Numbered from the stretch's first letter, positions 1 through 10,740 are shown. The stretch: 64,000 bases of DNA from Blastocatellia bacterium (GCA_021463145.1 JAJTWZ010000020.1:1-64000); one strand, 5' to 3'. Program-made: numbers and translations. The notes: generated from the sequence alone by a model not told the origin.

Positions 1-167
1 GCGGTCGGACCGAGGTTGGCGGCGGTACCGCGGGTCGCGTGCGCTCGTTGCACTCGCTCCCGCGACCCACGGCTATTTCCTCTGACCGCTCCGCGGTCAT
101 AGAGCGCCTTTGGCGACGTTCCGGAATCATGCGGGTTGATCGCGATGCCGACCGCGGCGACATTACC

Positions 168-251
168 CAGGTTCGAAGCCTTCAGCGATCCAATGCAGGT
201 TCGAAGCCTTTAGCGATCCACTGCAGGTTCGGTGCCTTCAACGATCCACTG
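168..251. repeat. Three tandem 28-bp units (CAGGTTCGAAGCCTTCAGCGATCCAATG and variants)
   Basis: Direct reading: units at 168-195, 196-223 and 224-251 with few substitutions. Confidence 0.9.
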
Positions 252-461
252 CGTCGAATTCTGGCGGTGCCATCTATGTGAATCAGTGGACTAATCGCGA
301 CCACGCGCGCATCCGTCTCTTCCTCGAGCAGGATCTCGGCGTTGCTCTCTCAATGGACTCGGAGCACGTTCTCGTGGAGCGACCGCAACTCCCCCGCCGG
401 CGAGGCGGCCAAACGGTGACGTCCGCGGACACCAGCGGCATTGCGACGCCGGCCAACGTCT

Positions 462-1481
462 TCACGTCGCCTTGATCCCGATCACCATCGAATCCGGGCC
501 TACGAGATGTTCCACCCGCGTCGACTGGAATCCCGCGGCTTTCATCCACCCCTCGCAGTCGGCGCCCGTGAAGTCGAACCCGCCCGGCGTTTCGATGAGC
601 ATGTTGAGGCTCATCATGAGCCCGAACGCATTCTTCGAGCGATCGTCGTCGATGATGGATTCGTAGACGACGAGTGCACCGCCGGCAGGAACCGCGGCGT
701 AAGCCTTCTCGATGAGCATCTTCTTCACCGGCAGGTCCCAGTCGTGAAGGATGTGGCCCATCAGGATGACGTCGGCTTTCGGCAGTTCCCGATCGAAAAA
801 ACTGCCAGATACGAATTCGACGCGGCCGGCAACACCGACCCCGGCGACGTACTCTTCGAAGATCGGCCCCACCTCCGGCAGGTCGAATCCGACGCCGCGC
901 AGGTGCGGGTTCGCAAGCGCGATTTGCGCCGCGAGGTCGCCCTGAGCGGTCCCGACATCGGCGAACGTAGCGTAGTCAGCGAACGGAAACTGCCGAGCGA
1001 TCGCAATGTTCGAGCCGTGACTGATGCCGGTCATCGCGGCGAGAAACCCCTCGAGCCGCGCGGGGTCGGAGTAGATCGTCTCGAAGAGCCCGGGCCCGCC
1101 TGATTTCACCTCGTTCTGTGGAAGGCCGGTCTCCAGCGCTTCGGTGAGGCCTCCCCAGAACCCGTACAGCCGGCTGTTCGCCATTTCGAGGATGCCGCCG
1201 ATATACGACGGTTTCGCGCGGTCGAGAAACAGGCCGGTTTCCACCGTGTTCGCGTAATGGCCGTCTTTGCGCTCGAGGAAACCGAGCGCCACGAGTGTGT
1301 CGAAAAAGTCCCGGGCGCCTCGGTCGTGCAGGCCGAGGAGCGCCTGCAGTTCGCCAAGGGACCGCGCTCCGCGCGCCAGTTCAGTGAAAAGGCCGAGCTC
1401 GATGGCACTCAGCAGCGTCTTCGATGGCCAGAAACCGAGGCCGGTCTGAAGGATTCTGTCGGGGGTGGGTTCAGAATTCAT
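462..1481 (-). CDS. SAM-dependent O-methyltransferase family 2 (dimerisation plus methyltransferase domain)
   Basis: Winged-helix dimerisation-like N-terminus; [17 protein letters not shown] motif [12 protein letters not shown] motif typical of O-methyltransferases; start likely at MNSEPTP rather than the ORF-track start. Confidence 0.85.
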   Translation of the reverse strand: MNSEPTPDRILQTGLGFWPSKTLLSAIELGLFTELARGARSLGELQALLGLHDRGARDFFDTLVALGFLERKDGHYANTVETGLFLDRAKPSYIGGILEMANSRLYGFWGGLTEALETGLPQNEVKSGGPGLFETIYSDPARLEGFLAAMTGISHGSNIAIARQFPFADYATFADVGTAQGDLAAQIALANPHLRGVGFDLPEVGPIFEEYVAGVGVAGRVEFVSGSFFDRELPKADVILMGHILHDWDLPVKKMLIEKAYAAVPAGGALVVYESIIDDDRSKNAFGLMMSLNMLIETPGGFDFTGADCEGWMKAAGFQSTRVEHLVGPDSMVIGIKAT

Positions 1482-1674
1482 GGCATCTGGATACCACCAT
1501 TTGCCGGTGCAGGCCACCCGGGAGCCGTAAGGACAGGGTTGCGAGGGGAAGCGTGATCTTCCCGTGTTCGTTCGCCGTCAAAATCGGGCCCGGGAAACCG
1601 GTTCGCGCAGGTCGCTCTTCGCCATGGCACACGCGCGTTCTCGCACCAAGAAGGCTTTCCACCATGCTTCCGGT

Positions 1675-2061
1675 TCACGAATCCTGAATCGTATTTTCGC
1701 GCCGCTCAGCTACGTGCCAGAGCACACCGCACGGATCGTAGACATATGCGGTAAGAAGCCCCCAGGGCTGCATCGCGGGCGGCTTGGGCGGCTGTACCCC
1801 GAACTTCGCTGGCAGGTCGAGACCGACGATGTGGGCCCACCACTCGTCGAGATCGTCGACCATTAGCTGCACCACGAAGTTCTCGGCCCAATCCTTCTGA
1901 TAGTAGCGCTGTAGGATGAATCCACCCGATCCGGCATTGAAGATCGCAACCTCGCCATCCAGCACTTTTTCGAAGCCAAGTGCTTCCCAGAACCGCTTCG
2001 ACAGATCGGGATCCATCGCCGGCACGAACGGCCGCACTCGCTCTGTACCGCTCCGAACCAT
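1675..2061 (-). CDS. VOC / glyoxalase-bleomycin resistance superfamily protein
   Basis: Short VOC-like pattern: RPFVPAMDPDLSKRFWEALGFEKV ... YVYDPCGVLWHV; internal ATG at 2061 preferred. Confidence 0.75.
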   Translation of the reverse strand: MVRSGTERVRPFVPAMDPDLSKRFWEALGFEKVLDGEVAIFNAGSGGFILQRYYQKDWAENFVVQLMVDDLDEWWAHIVGLDLPAKFGVQPPKPPAMQPWGLLTAYVYDPCGVLWHVAERRENTIQDS

Positions 2062-2416
2062 AATCGTTCTCCGGACCCCAAGGTCTACGAACGTCAAGCA
2101 TCGGCGGTCGCTCGCGACGGCGTCAAGCGGGAAGGACAGATCCAGGCAGGCCGCTCTCTCGGGGAAACTCCCTGGCTGCAAACAGCAGAGGAATCGACAC
2201 GCTCAGCATAGGCGGGGGATTGAGGTCGCGGGGCGCGTGAGCATCTTGACGTGACGTGGTACAAGTGAGCCGTGCGCGATCGCAACACGGTAGTACTTGT
2301 TTCCAGGAGCTCCGGCCAACGGCCCAATGCTGACCTGTCCCGCGTGACCGGTGAGGAGCGGCTGGCGATGATGTGGCAGCTCGCACTCGATGCCTGGGCA
2401 TTCCGAGGAGATCGAG

Positions 2417-2866
2417 ATGTTGAATCCCGACTTTCGCGACATGTTGTCCGCGTTATCAGAACACGAAGTTGAGTACCTGGTCGTCGGGGCGTATGCACTC
2501 GCTTTTCACGGATTGCCTCGCGCAACGGGCGACCTGGACATCTGGGTACGTTGCTCGTCCGAGAACGCCTTACGCGTCAGGTCGGCGCTGATCGCGTTCG
2601 GCGCACCGCTGGAGGATGTGAGCGTGGAAGACCTGCACAAGCCGGGGATCGTTCTCCAGATCGGAGTCGCCCCGCACAGAATCGACATCCTGACGTCCAT
2701 TGACGGTGTTGGCTTCGATCACGCGGTAGAGAACCGGGACACGGCGACAATCGACGGCGTGGACGTACCGATTCTTGGTCGAAGACAGTTGATCGACAAC
2801 AAGAGAGCCGCCGGCAGGCCGCAGGACATCGCCGACCTGGCTTGGCTCGAGAGCCCGGACACGTGA
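2417..2866 (+). CDS. Nucleotidyltransferase-fold protein (DUF6036 / AbiEii-like)
   Basis: EYLVVGAYALAFHGLPRATGDLDIWV matches the G-S/A ... D-x-D NTase pattern; ATG at 2417. Confidence 0.7.
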   Translation: MLNPDFRDMLSALSEHEVEYLVVGAYALAFHGLPRATGDLDIWVRCSSENALRVRSALIAFGAPLEDVSVEDLHKPGIVLQIGVAPHRIDILTSIDGVGFDHAVENRDTATIDGVDVPILGRRQLIDNKRAAGRPQDIADLAWLESPDT

Positions 2867-3061
2867 CTGGCGCTCTGCGCTGAGTCAATCGTTCGGGATG
2901 CACCGGCGACGTACGATCGACAGTGCGCGTACGTTACCCGCAGTGTGGCTGGAGCCACAGGCACGTCACGCCCCTTTTGACCGAAACACTGCCGGTACGC
3001 CTCCACGGTAGCCGGCCGGTCAGAGAATCGCTACGATAGAGAGTCTGCCTGCAACTCAGCA

Positions 3062-4177
3062 ATGACCCTCTTCGATTCACGGATGGTGCGGGACTTCGAC
3101 TGGGCGCTCGCGGTCGTCCCCGTCGTGCTCGTCTGCTTCGGCACCGTCTTCATCTACAGCTCTCAACCGGACGAGTCCTACTGGAAGCGCCAGCTCCTTT
3201 TCATGGCTGTCGGCCTCGCGATGATGGCCGCCTTCGCGCTCACCGATTACCGGAAGTGGCTCCAGTTCGCCCCGTTTTTCTACGGCCTCGCGATATTCGG
3301 TCTCGTCGCGGTGCTCATCTTCGGTTCCGTCGTCAACGGCGCCCGCGCGTGGATCCGCTTCGGCGCTTTCGGCCTTCAGCCCTCCGAGTTCGCAAAGCTC
3401 GCGACGATCCTCATGCTCGGCCGTTTCCTCCACCAACCTCGCCGCGGTTCCCTCAGCCTGCGCGAGATCGCCATCGCGGGCCTCATCGTAGCCCTTCCCG
3501 TGGGTCTCATTCTTCTGCAGCCCGACATGGGCACCGCGCTCACCTTCTTCCCTGTTCTGTTGACGATGCTCTTCCTGAGCGGACTGCGGAAGAGGATGCT
3601 GATAGTCGCCGTTGCCGGCGCCATCGTCGCCGTCGTCCTTGCCTGGGGCTTCGTCCTGAAGACCTATCACAAAGAGCGCATCCAGATGGCCGTAACCCTG
3701 ATGGCGGGCGACACCGACCAGGTCAGCCGGCAGCAGAAGCGCGCCCAGGGTTATCAATCCATCCAGTCGATGATCGCCGTCGGCTCGGGCGGCACGTTCG
3801 GAAAGGGCGTGCTCCAGGGCACCCAGGGCAGGCTCGGGTTCCTGCCGGAACGCCACACCGACTTCATCGCCTCCATCGTCGCCGAAGAGACCGGTTTCGC
3901 CGGCGCGCTCGCCATGCTCCTGCTGTACGGAGCGGTCATCTGGCGGCTCACCGGCATCGCGAAGCTGTCGGCCGACCGCTTCGGATCCCTTGTCGTCATG
4001 GGACTTGCGGCGCTTTTGGGCTTTCACATATTCGTCAACTTAGGTATGGTGCTTGGCTTGATGCCAATCATGGGTATTCCGCTTCCCCTCCTCAGTTACG
4101 GGGGTTCCTCTCTGCTGATGATGTTCATGGGATTCGGACTCGCTTTGAGCGTGCGTCTGCGGCGGTTCGTGAACTGA
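3062..4177 (+). CDS. rodA: Rod shape-determining protein RodA (SEDS family)
   Basis: Multi-TM; IYSSQPDESYWKRQ, LQPDMGTAL, LPERHTDFIASIVAEE, GIPLPLLSYGGSS SEDS signatures. Confidence 0.93.
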   Translation: MTLFDSRMVRDFDWALAVVPVVLVCFGTVFIYSSQPDESYWKRQLLFMAVGLAMMAAFALTDYRKWLQFAPFFYGLAIFGLVAVLIFGSVVNGARAWIRFGAFGLQPSEFAKLATILMLGRFLHQPRRGSLSLREIAIAGLIVALPVGLILLQPDMGTALTFFPVLLTMLFLSGLRKRMLIVAVAGAIVAVVLAWGFVLKTYHKERIQMAVTLMAGDTDQVSRQQKRAQGYQSIQSMIAVGSGGTFGKGVLQGTQGRLGFLPERHTDFIASIVAEETGFAGALAMLLLYGAVIWRLTGIAKLSADRFGSLVVMGLAALLGFHIFVNLGMVLGLMPIMGIPLPLLSYGGSSLLMMFMGFGLALSVRLRRFVN

Positions 4178-4196
4178 GCCGCCTCCGGTCAGAGTA

Positions 4197-7070
4197 ATGA
4201 CGATTTCGTACGACGCCTACCGCTCCGCCCTCGACGACATCCTTCCGCGGGTCGAAAAACCTGTCCGGTACGTCGGTGGCGAATGGAACGCCGCCTCCAA
4301 GAATCCCGAAGCGATCCGTACCCGCATCGCGTTGTGCTTCCCCGACGTCTACGAGATCGGGATGTCGCACCTCGGGCTGAAGATTCTTTACGAGCTCCTC
4401 AACCGTCCCGAGCACTGGTCGGCCGAACGCTGTTACTGCCCATGGCCCGACATGGAAACCGAACTGCGCGCCTCGGGCCTGCCGCTTGCTTCGCTCGAAT
4501 CCTTCACGCCGCTCGTTGACTTCGACATCGTCGGTTTCTCGCTGCAGTACGAGATGACCTACACGAACGTCCTCACGATGCTCGATACCGGCGGCATTCC
4601 AATCCACTCCGGGCAGAGGACGCTCGATCACCCGCTTGTGATCGCGGGCGGCCCGACCGTCTACAGTTCCGAGCCGATCGCCGGCTTCATCGACGTCTTC
4701 CTCATCGGCGACGGCGAGGAAGCCTTCCCCGCGCTCATCCGCGCGTGGGAGCGGCTGAAGGCTGAGGGCGGCCGCTCACGTATCGATATGATCCGTGAGC
4801 TCGTGCAGATCGGAGGCCTTTACGCGCCGGCTCTCTACACCGTCACCGAGTCGGACTACACAGGCATCCAGATCGTCGACGAGCCGGACGATCCGGGCGT
4901 TCCGTATCCCGTTCGGCGCCAGCTCGTCGAAGACCTCTCGAAGTTTCCGTTCCCGTCGAGCTCGCCCGTGCCATTCACCGAACCGGTGCACGACCGGATC
5001 GCCGTCGAGATCGCGCGGGGATGCGTCGACGGATGCCGTTTCTGCCAGGCCGGAACTATTTATCGTCCCGTTCGTGAGCGCGACCCGAAGGAGATCGTCG
5101 ACACGATCATCGGCGGTCTCGAACAGGGCGGCTACGACGAGGCCTCGCTCACGTCGCTATCGACTGCCGACTACTCGTGCCTCACTCCTCTCGTGAAGGC
5201 GCTCGGCGACGAACTCGCCAAACGCGACGTCTCGTGGTCGGTCTCGAGCCTTCGCGCTTCTGGCGTCACGGAAGAGCTATCCGAAGAGATCGCGAAGCAG
5301 CGGGTGACGGGGCTGACGATCGCTCCCGAGGCGGGAACGCAGCGAATGCGTGACGTCATCAACAAGAACGTCACCGAGGAAGACGTGCTGCGCAGTTGCC
5401 GGACCGCGTTCAAGCACGGCTGGAAAGCCGTGAAGCTCTACTTCATGATCGGCCTGCCGACCGAGACCGACGAGGACATCATTGGCATCGCGGAACTCGG
5501 CAAGAAGATCGTCGATCTCGCTCGCACCGAGTTCAAGCGGCCGGTGAAGGTGACCGTATCCGCTTCTTCTCTGGTGCCGAAACCGCACACGCCGTTCCAG
5601 TGGAGCGAAGTCGTCGATCTTCCCGAGATCCGGCGTCGCCAGGAACTGCTCGGCGCGCTGTGCCGCCGCTACCGCCTGACCTACAAGCACCACCACGCCG
5701 AAACGTCGATGATCGAGGGCGTGCTGTCTCGGGGCGACCGCAGACTCGGACGCGTCATCGAGCGTGTGTGGCGAGAGGGCGGACGATTCGACGGCTGGAC
5801 CGAACATTTCAGTTACGACCGGTGGATGCGCGCGTTCGAAGCCGAAGGCATCGACTACCGCGTCTACCTTCGCGAGTTCCCGGTCTACACCGGGTACGAT
5901 CACCGTACTTCGCCGATGGCGCCGCTGCCGTGGGACCACCTCGACACTCTCGTCGAGAAGCGGTTCCAGGCCATCGAGCTTCGGAAGGCGATCAAGGGGC
6001 GCCTGTCGCCGCCCTGCATGCTTCCCGTCCAGATCGTGGACGGACGCCCGACGGCAATCGCGCCGAACGACAATGAATTCGACCGTGTCACTTCGAAGCC
6101 GCTGCTCTGCTATGCGTGCGGCCTGGACTGTGACTTGACCGTGGCGCGCGAGCAATTGGCGCGCGCCCGCCACATGCACGTGGAGGCGGACGAGGCGCTG
6201 CGAGCGCTCGCCGTCACGCCCTCTGCGAGCACTTCGGATTGGACCCCCGACCTGTCAGCGGACACGTCCGACGCGAGCAGCGCCCCAGCGTTGCGTCATT
6301 ACCGCGCCTCGTACACGAAGCTCGACACGGTCAAGTACCTTTCTCACCTGGATCTTGCGCGGACTTTGCCGCGCGCGTTTCGACGCGCGGGCATTCCGCT
6401 CGGGTACAGCATCGGATTCCATCCGATGCCTCTGCTCGCCTACGGCCCGGCGCTCGGCGTCGGTGCGGTCGGCGAAGCGGAGTGGCTCGACTTCGATTCA
6501 CCGGTCGAGCTCACGCCCGAGGCATTCCTCGAACGGATCAACGCCGTCCTTCCGGGCGGCATGCGATTCACGGCCATGCGCGAACTGCCCCAGGGCAGTC
6601 CAGCCCTGACGAAGATCATCAACCGCGCGGAGTATGCAGCGCGTCTGGACGATCCGGTGATTGCCGGAGCTGCCAGACGTCTTGCCGCGGTGCGCGACGA
6701 TCTCGCCGGGCTCGACATCGACGCCGTGCACCGCGCGCTCGCCGAGGAGTTCTTTGCCCGCCAGTCGCTCGTCATCGAGCGGGTTCGCAAGGGCCGCGCC
6801 AAAGAGATCGACATCCGCCACTACGCGAAAGCCTGCCGGTTCGAAGGATCGAACGGCGACCGCGAAGTACGTCTCATCCTGGAGCTGACGAATTCCGGAA
6901 GCGCCCGGCCCGACGAAATTCTCGGCAGTATTTATCGCCTCGACCCGAAGGAGCGCCAGTCGCTCTCGAGTCGTCTGCGACGCTGCCGCCTTTTCGTCTG
7001 GCGCGATGGCGTGGAAACGAGCCCAATCGAGACATCCGATGTTCGAGCCGCGGCGGCCGCGGATAGATGA
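4197..7070 (+). CDS. TIGR03960-type B12-binding radical SAM protein fused to C-terminal DUF2344 (TIGR03936-like) domain
   Basis: ARGCVDGCRFCQAG radical SAM cluster motif; C-terminal YRASYTKLDTVKYLSHLDLARTLPRAFRRAGIPLGYSIGFHPMP. Confidence 0.9.
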   Translation: MTISYDAYRSALDDILPRVEKPVRYVGGEWNAASKNPEAIRTRIALCFPDVYEIGMSHLGLKILYELLNRPEHWSAERCYCPWPDMETELRASGLPLASLESFTPLVDFDIVGFSLQYEMTYTNVLTMLDTGGIPIHSGQRTLDHPLVIAGGPTVYSSEPIAGFIDVFLIGDGEEAFPALIRAWERLKAEGGRSRIDMIRELVQIGGLYAPALYTVTESDYTGIQIVDEPDDPGVPYPVRRQLVEDLSKFPFPSSSPVPFTEPVHDRIAVEIARGCVDGCRFCQAGTIYRPVRERDPKEIVDTIIGGLEQGGYDEASLTSLSTADYSCLTPLVKALGDELAKRDVSWSVSSLRASGVTEELSEEIAKQRVTGLTIAPEAGTQRMRDVINKNVTEEDVLRSCRTAFKHGWKAVKLYFMIGLPTETDEDIIGIAELGKKIVDLARTEFKRPVKVTVSASSLVPKPHTPFQWSEVVDLPEIRRRQELLGALCRRYRLTYKHHHAETSMIEGVLSRGDRRLGRVIERVWREGGRFDGWTEHFSYDRWMRAFEAEGIDYRVYLREFPVYTGYDHRTSPMAPLPWDHLDTLVEKRFQAIELRKAIKGRLSPPCMLPVQIVDGRPTAIAPNDNEFDRVTSKPLLCYACGLDCDLTVAREQLARARHMHVEADEALRALAVTPSASTSDWTPDLSADTSDASSAPALRHYRASYTKLDTVKYLSHLDLARTLPRAFRRAGIPLGYSIGFHPMPLLAYGPALGVGAVGEAEWLDFDSPVELTPEAFLERINAVLPGGMRFTAMRELPQGSPALTKIINRAEYAARLDDPVIAGAARRLAAVRDDLAGLDIDAVHRALAEEFFARQSLVIERVRKGRAKEIDIRHYAKACRFEGSNGDREVRLILELTNSGSARPDEILGSIYRLDPKERQSLSSRLRRCRLFVWRDGVETSPIETSDVRAAAAADR

Positions 7071-7112
7071 AGGGAAACGGGTCCATGTTGAAAATCCTCC
7101 TCAGGAGAGAAC

Positions 7113-9749
7113 ATGCCCAAAGAGCTGATCATCAGTGCGAACGCGCACGAAAAGAAGGTCGCCATCCTCGAAGATGGCGTCGTTACTGAGTTCTACGTCG
7201 AACGGGTCAACGAGAACACCGGCGTAGTCGGAAATATCTACAAAGGCCGGGTGATGAAGGTGCTGCCAGGTATGCAGAGCGCCTTTGTGGACATCGGCCT
7301 CGAACGCGACGCGTTCCTCTACGTCTCGGACTTCCTCGACGTGCTCGAAGACGAAGCGATCGAGATCAAGTCCGACGCACCCGGTTCCGCCGGGCGCGGC
7401 AAGCGCGAAGCGGCCGATGCAGCCGACGAGGCGCAGGCGGCGGCGGAAGCCGAAGCGACCACGGCCGGACGCTCGTCCGGGCGTGATCGCGATCGAGATC
7501 GCGATCGCCGGACTGCGCGCGACTCGAAACCGGAAGCGGTGCCCGAAGCAGAAGAAGACAACGCGGAATTCCCTCCGGCCGACACGCCGGCGCCGATGGA
7601 GGCTGTACGGGACGACGACGAGGACGATGACGACGACGAGTCCGACGCCGATGCGGCAGGTGGCCGGCGTCGGCGCCGCCGCCGGCGCCGACGCCGCGGC
7701 GACGAAGTGGCGCCCGGGATGGACGAGTACGACGTGCCGCAGAAGGCGCAGGTGCTGGACTCGTTCGGTGACGACGATGCCAGCCGCCTGCGGATCGAGA
7801 CGGCATACGAGCACATCGAGGAAGTGCAATTCGCCGACACAGCGCCTTCGGTTCTCGAGGCTGGGGCGTCGAACTTCGAGCGGGTTTCCGACGACGACGC
7901 GCCGCCGCGAGAACGCGCGCGCAGGGATGTGCCTCAGATCGTCGAGTCCGCACCGTCTTTCCCGACCTATGAAGCACCGGTCGAAGAGATGCCGGCGCCG
8001 ATGCTCGTTGCTATCCGCGACGAAGACGACCTCGAGGCATCGGTCGACGCCGCGCTCGACGCCGTGGCCGCCCCTGCAAAGGGACGTTCGCGCAAGGCGA
8101 AGGCCGAACCGGCGGCAAAGGCCGCGCCGAAAACGGCTGCAAAGAAGACCGCCGCGAAGAAGGACAAGGACGCCGACTCTTCCGGCGACGAGGCTCCGAA
8201 GAAGGCCCGCGCGAAGAAGGCTCCCTCCGCGAAGGCGGCATCGAAGCCCCCGCGAGGCAAAGCGCGCAAGTCGGCGTTGGCCGACGCCGAAGCAGAGGTC
8301 TCCGATTCGCCAAGCCGCGCCGAGATGTCGACGCGAAGGGGAGGACGTGGACGGCGCCGGTCGTCGGGCCCTCGCGAGGGTGACGGAGGAACGCCGGAAG
8401 CTGCAGCCGCGGAAAGGTCACCGGAACCGGAGAAGAAGGAGCGCACCGAGCGAAACGATCGCGGCGAGCGGTCCGACCGGCCGGAGCGCGAGCGCCCGGC
8501 GTCCGGCAACGGGCGCAGCCGGCGGAGCGAACCGCTGATCAGCGAACTGCTGCGAGAAGGACAGGAGATCACGGTTCAGATCGCGAAGGAACCGATCGCG
8601 AAAAAAGGTGCGCGCATAACGTCGCACATCGTGCTTCCGGGCCGCTTCCTCGTGTTCATGCCCACCGTCACGCACGTCGGCGTCTCGCGCAAGGTTACCT
8701 CGGAGGGCGAGCGCACCCGCTTGAAGAAGACGGTCTCGGCTCTGAAGGAGAAGGAGGGCGGACCGGGAGGATTCATCGCTCGAACCGCTGCAATTGGACA
8801 GTCGGACGAGGACCTGCTCGACGACATGCGCTATCTGCAGCGGACGTGGGCGGAACTGAAGCGCGAGGCGGACCGGCGAAAGGCTCCGGCCCTGCTGCAC
8901 CGCGACCTCGACCTCGTCCAGCGCATCCTCCGCGACCAGATCTCGGATGACTTCTCCGCGATCCGTGTCGACAACGAGATCGAGTACGCGAGAATCGTTG
9001 ACTTCGTCAACCGTGTGCAGCCGAGGCTCGTGCGGCGCGTGAAGCTCCACACTCGCGACGAGTCGATCCTCGAGACGTACGGCGTGCAGGCCGAGCTCGA
9101 CAAGGCCGTGAAGCCGCGCGTGTGGCTGAAGTCCGGCGGCTACATCGTGATCAACCAGACCGAGGCGCTCGTCTCGATCGACGTGAACACCGGGAAGTTC
9201 GTAGGAAAGTCGGACCGGCTCGAAGACACGATCACGCGGACGAACATGGAGGCGGTACGCGAGATCGTCCGCCAGGTCCGGTTGCGCGATCTGGGCGGGA
9301 TCATCGTCATCGACTTCATCGACATGGAGGAGCGCCGTAACCGGATGAAGGTCACGCAGGCGCTCGAAGCGGAGATGCGGGCGGACCGGTCGCCATCGAA
9401 GGTGCTCGGCTTCAACGACTTCGGGCTCATAATCATCACGCGGAAGCGTGTGAAGCAGAGTCTGGAGCGCACGCTCTGCAGCCCGTGCCCGTACTGCCAG
9501 GGAGCCGGGCTCGTGAAGTCGACGCAGACGATGGCGTTCGAGATCCTGACCGAGGCACGACGGATCTCGAAGCACCTGGACGGACAGGCGGACGACGTGA
9601 CTTTGCGTGTCAGCCCGGGTGTCGCGCAGGCTTTGCGCTCGAGCGAATCGGCGATCTTCGAGGAGATCGAGGCGCATTTCTCTTCGCCGGTTCGGCTCAA
9701 GGTGGATCACGAACTGCATCAGGAGCAGTTCGACTTCGCGATCCTGTAA
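7113..9749 (+). CDS. Ribonuclease E/G family protein with a large low-complexity insertion
   Basis: Split S1 region (GNIYKGRVMKVLPGMQSAFVDIGLERDAFLYVSD ... GARITSHIVLPGRFLVFMP); IDVNTGKFVG; IVIDFIDM; CPYCQGAG zinc link. Confidence 0.93.
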   Translation: MPKELIISANAHEKKVAILEDGVVTEFYVERVNENTGVVGNIYKGRVMKVLPGMQSAFVDIGLERDAFLYVSDFLDVLEDEAIEIKSDAPGSAGRGKREAADAADEAQAAAEAEATTAGRSSGRDRDRDRDRRTARDSKPEAVPEAEEDNAEFPPADTPAPMEAVRDDDEDDDDDESDADAAGGRRRRRRRRRRRGDEVAPGMDEYDVPQKAQVLDSFGDDDASRLRIETAYEHIEEVQFADTAPSVLEAGASNFERVSDDDAPPRERARRDVPQIVESAPSFPTYEAPVEEMPAPMLVAIRDEDDLEASVDAALDAVAAPAKGRSRKAKAEPAAKAAPKTAAKKTAAKKDKDADSSGDEAPKKARAKKAPSAKAASKPPRGKARKSALADAEAEVSDSPSRAEMSTRRGGRGRRRSSGPREGDGGTPEAAAAERSPEPEKKERTERNDRGERSDRPERERPASGNGRSRRSEPLISELLREGQEITVQIAKEPIAKKGARITSHIVLPGRFLVFMPTVTHVGVSRKVTSEGERTRLKKTVSALKEKEGGPGGFIARTAAIGQSDEDLLDDMRYLQRTWAELKREADRRKAPALLHRDLDLVQRILRDQISDDFSAIRVDNEIEYARIVDFVNRVQPRLVRRVKLHTRDESILETYGVQAELDKAVKPRVWLKSGGYIVINQTEALVSIDVNTGKFVGKSDRLEDTITRTNMEAVREIVRQVRLRDLGGIIVIDFIDMEERRNRMKVTQALEAEMRADRSPSKVLGFNDFGLIIITRKRVKQSLERTLCSPCPYCQGAGLVKSTQTMAFEILTEARRISKHLDGQADDVTLRVSPGVAQALRSSESAIFEEIEAHFSSPVRLKVDHELHQEQFDFAIL

Positions 9750-9802
9750 GTGCAGTGCCGCGAGTGGTGGCGGGCGGGTAGACCGTGATGGCGAGCCATC
9801 CG

Positions 9803-9869
9803 CGGACTGCCCGCTCGCTGTCGCTCGCGGTGCCTATGCACGGACTACCCGCTCGGTGTCGCTCGCGGT
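9803..9869. repeat. Two copies of a 29-bp direct repeat CGGACT(G/A)CCCGCTCG(C/G)TGTCGCTCGCGGT
   Basis: Copies at 9803-9831 and 9841-9869, intergenic after the RNase E/G gene. Confidence 0.85.
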
Positions 9870-9873
9870 ACTG

Positions 9874-10740
9874 TCATTTTTCTACGATGTCGGCCTTGAC
9901 GGAGGACACGATGGCGAGCAGGTCCTTCTTTTCGGCCTCGGGGACGCTGAATGCGTCGAGCGCCGCAACCAGGTGACCGGCCGCCGTGTTCCAGTCGTCC
10001 TCGCTGATGCCCATTCCCTTGTGGGCCGTCTTCATGTCCCGCCCTGTATAGATACAGGGCCCACCGGCGGCGGCGCATACCTGGTCGACGATGTGTTGCC
10101 TGAGCTTGCCGGCGCTGTCCTGGCTGAGCCCCGCGAGGAAACGTTTCATCTTCGGATCGCCGTCCATCCGCTTGATGAACTCGTCGATGACCGCGGCAAT
10201 CGCGTCGTAACCTCCAAGCCGTTTGTAGAGCGACTTCGCCGCTCCGGGCGTCTCTTCCATGGTGACCGTGTCGGAAACGTAGACCCACGTTCCGCCGATC
10301 TTACGGCGCCAGTCGACGGCCCGCAGCGTGTAGGTTCGCTCGGCGGCGCCCTTCATCTTTTCGGTCACGCGCACGTGCCCGATCCACTGCACGACGTCGC
10401 CGTGCACGATGTAGGTGCCGTCGACGGTCTCGAGCTTCAGCGATTCGGCCGCCGAGAACAGACCGGCGTACACTCCTTTCACTGCATCGATTCCCATCGC
10501 GACGGTGCCGTCCGGACCGACGAGCATGACTCGCGGATCGTTCCAGTAGCAGGCCGCGGCCGCTTCTGCGTTGCGGGAATTGAAGGCGGCCTCGAAGCGC
10601 TTCGAGAGCTCCATGGCTTCGACGAGGATCTTGCCCTCCTTCGAGGACTTCTGTGGAAGCGCGAATGCCGGACTGGCGGCAACCGACGAGAGAAGCATGA
10701 TCGCCAGAGCGACCGGGCAACGGCGGAAGAGCGAGGACAT
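9874..10740 (-). CDS. Exported NTF2/SnoaL-like domain fused to a group I truncated haemoglobin domain
   Basis: Signal peptide; AMELSKRFEAAFNSRNAEAAAACYWNDPRVMLVGPDG (NTF2-like); LYKRLGGYDAIAAVIDEF ... GGPCIYTGRDMKTAHKGMGI (trHb). Confidence 0.85.
   Translation of the reverse strand: MSSLFRRCPVALAIMLLSSVAASPAFALPQKSSKEGKILVEAMELSKRFEAAFNSRNAEAAAACYWNDPRVMLVGPDGTVAMGIDAVKGVYAGLFSAAESLKLETVDGTYIVHGDVVQWIGHVRVTEKMKGAAERTYTLRAVDWRRKIGGTWVYVSDTVTMEETPGAAKSLYKRLGGYDAIAAVIDEFIKRMDGDPKMKRFLAGLSQDSAGKLRQHIVDQVCAAAGGPCIYTGRDMKTAHKGMGISEDDWNTAAGHLVAALDAFSVPEAEKKDLLAIVSSVKADIVEK

Noticed and set aside
2417-2866. Toxin-antitoxin or abortive infection module
   Set aside because: Only a nucleotidyltransferase-like ORF is seen; no convincing partner gene adjacent
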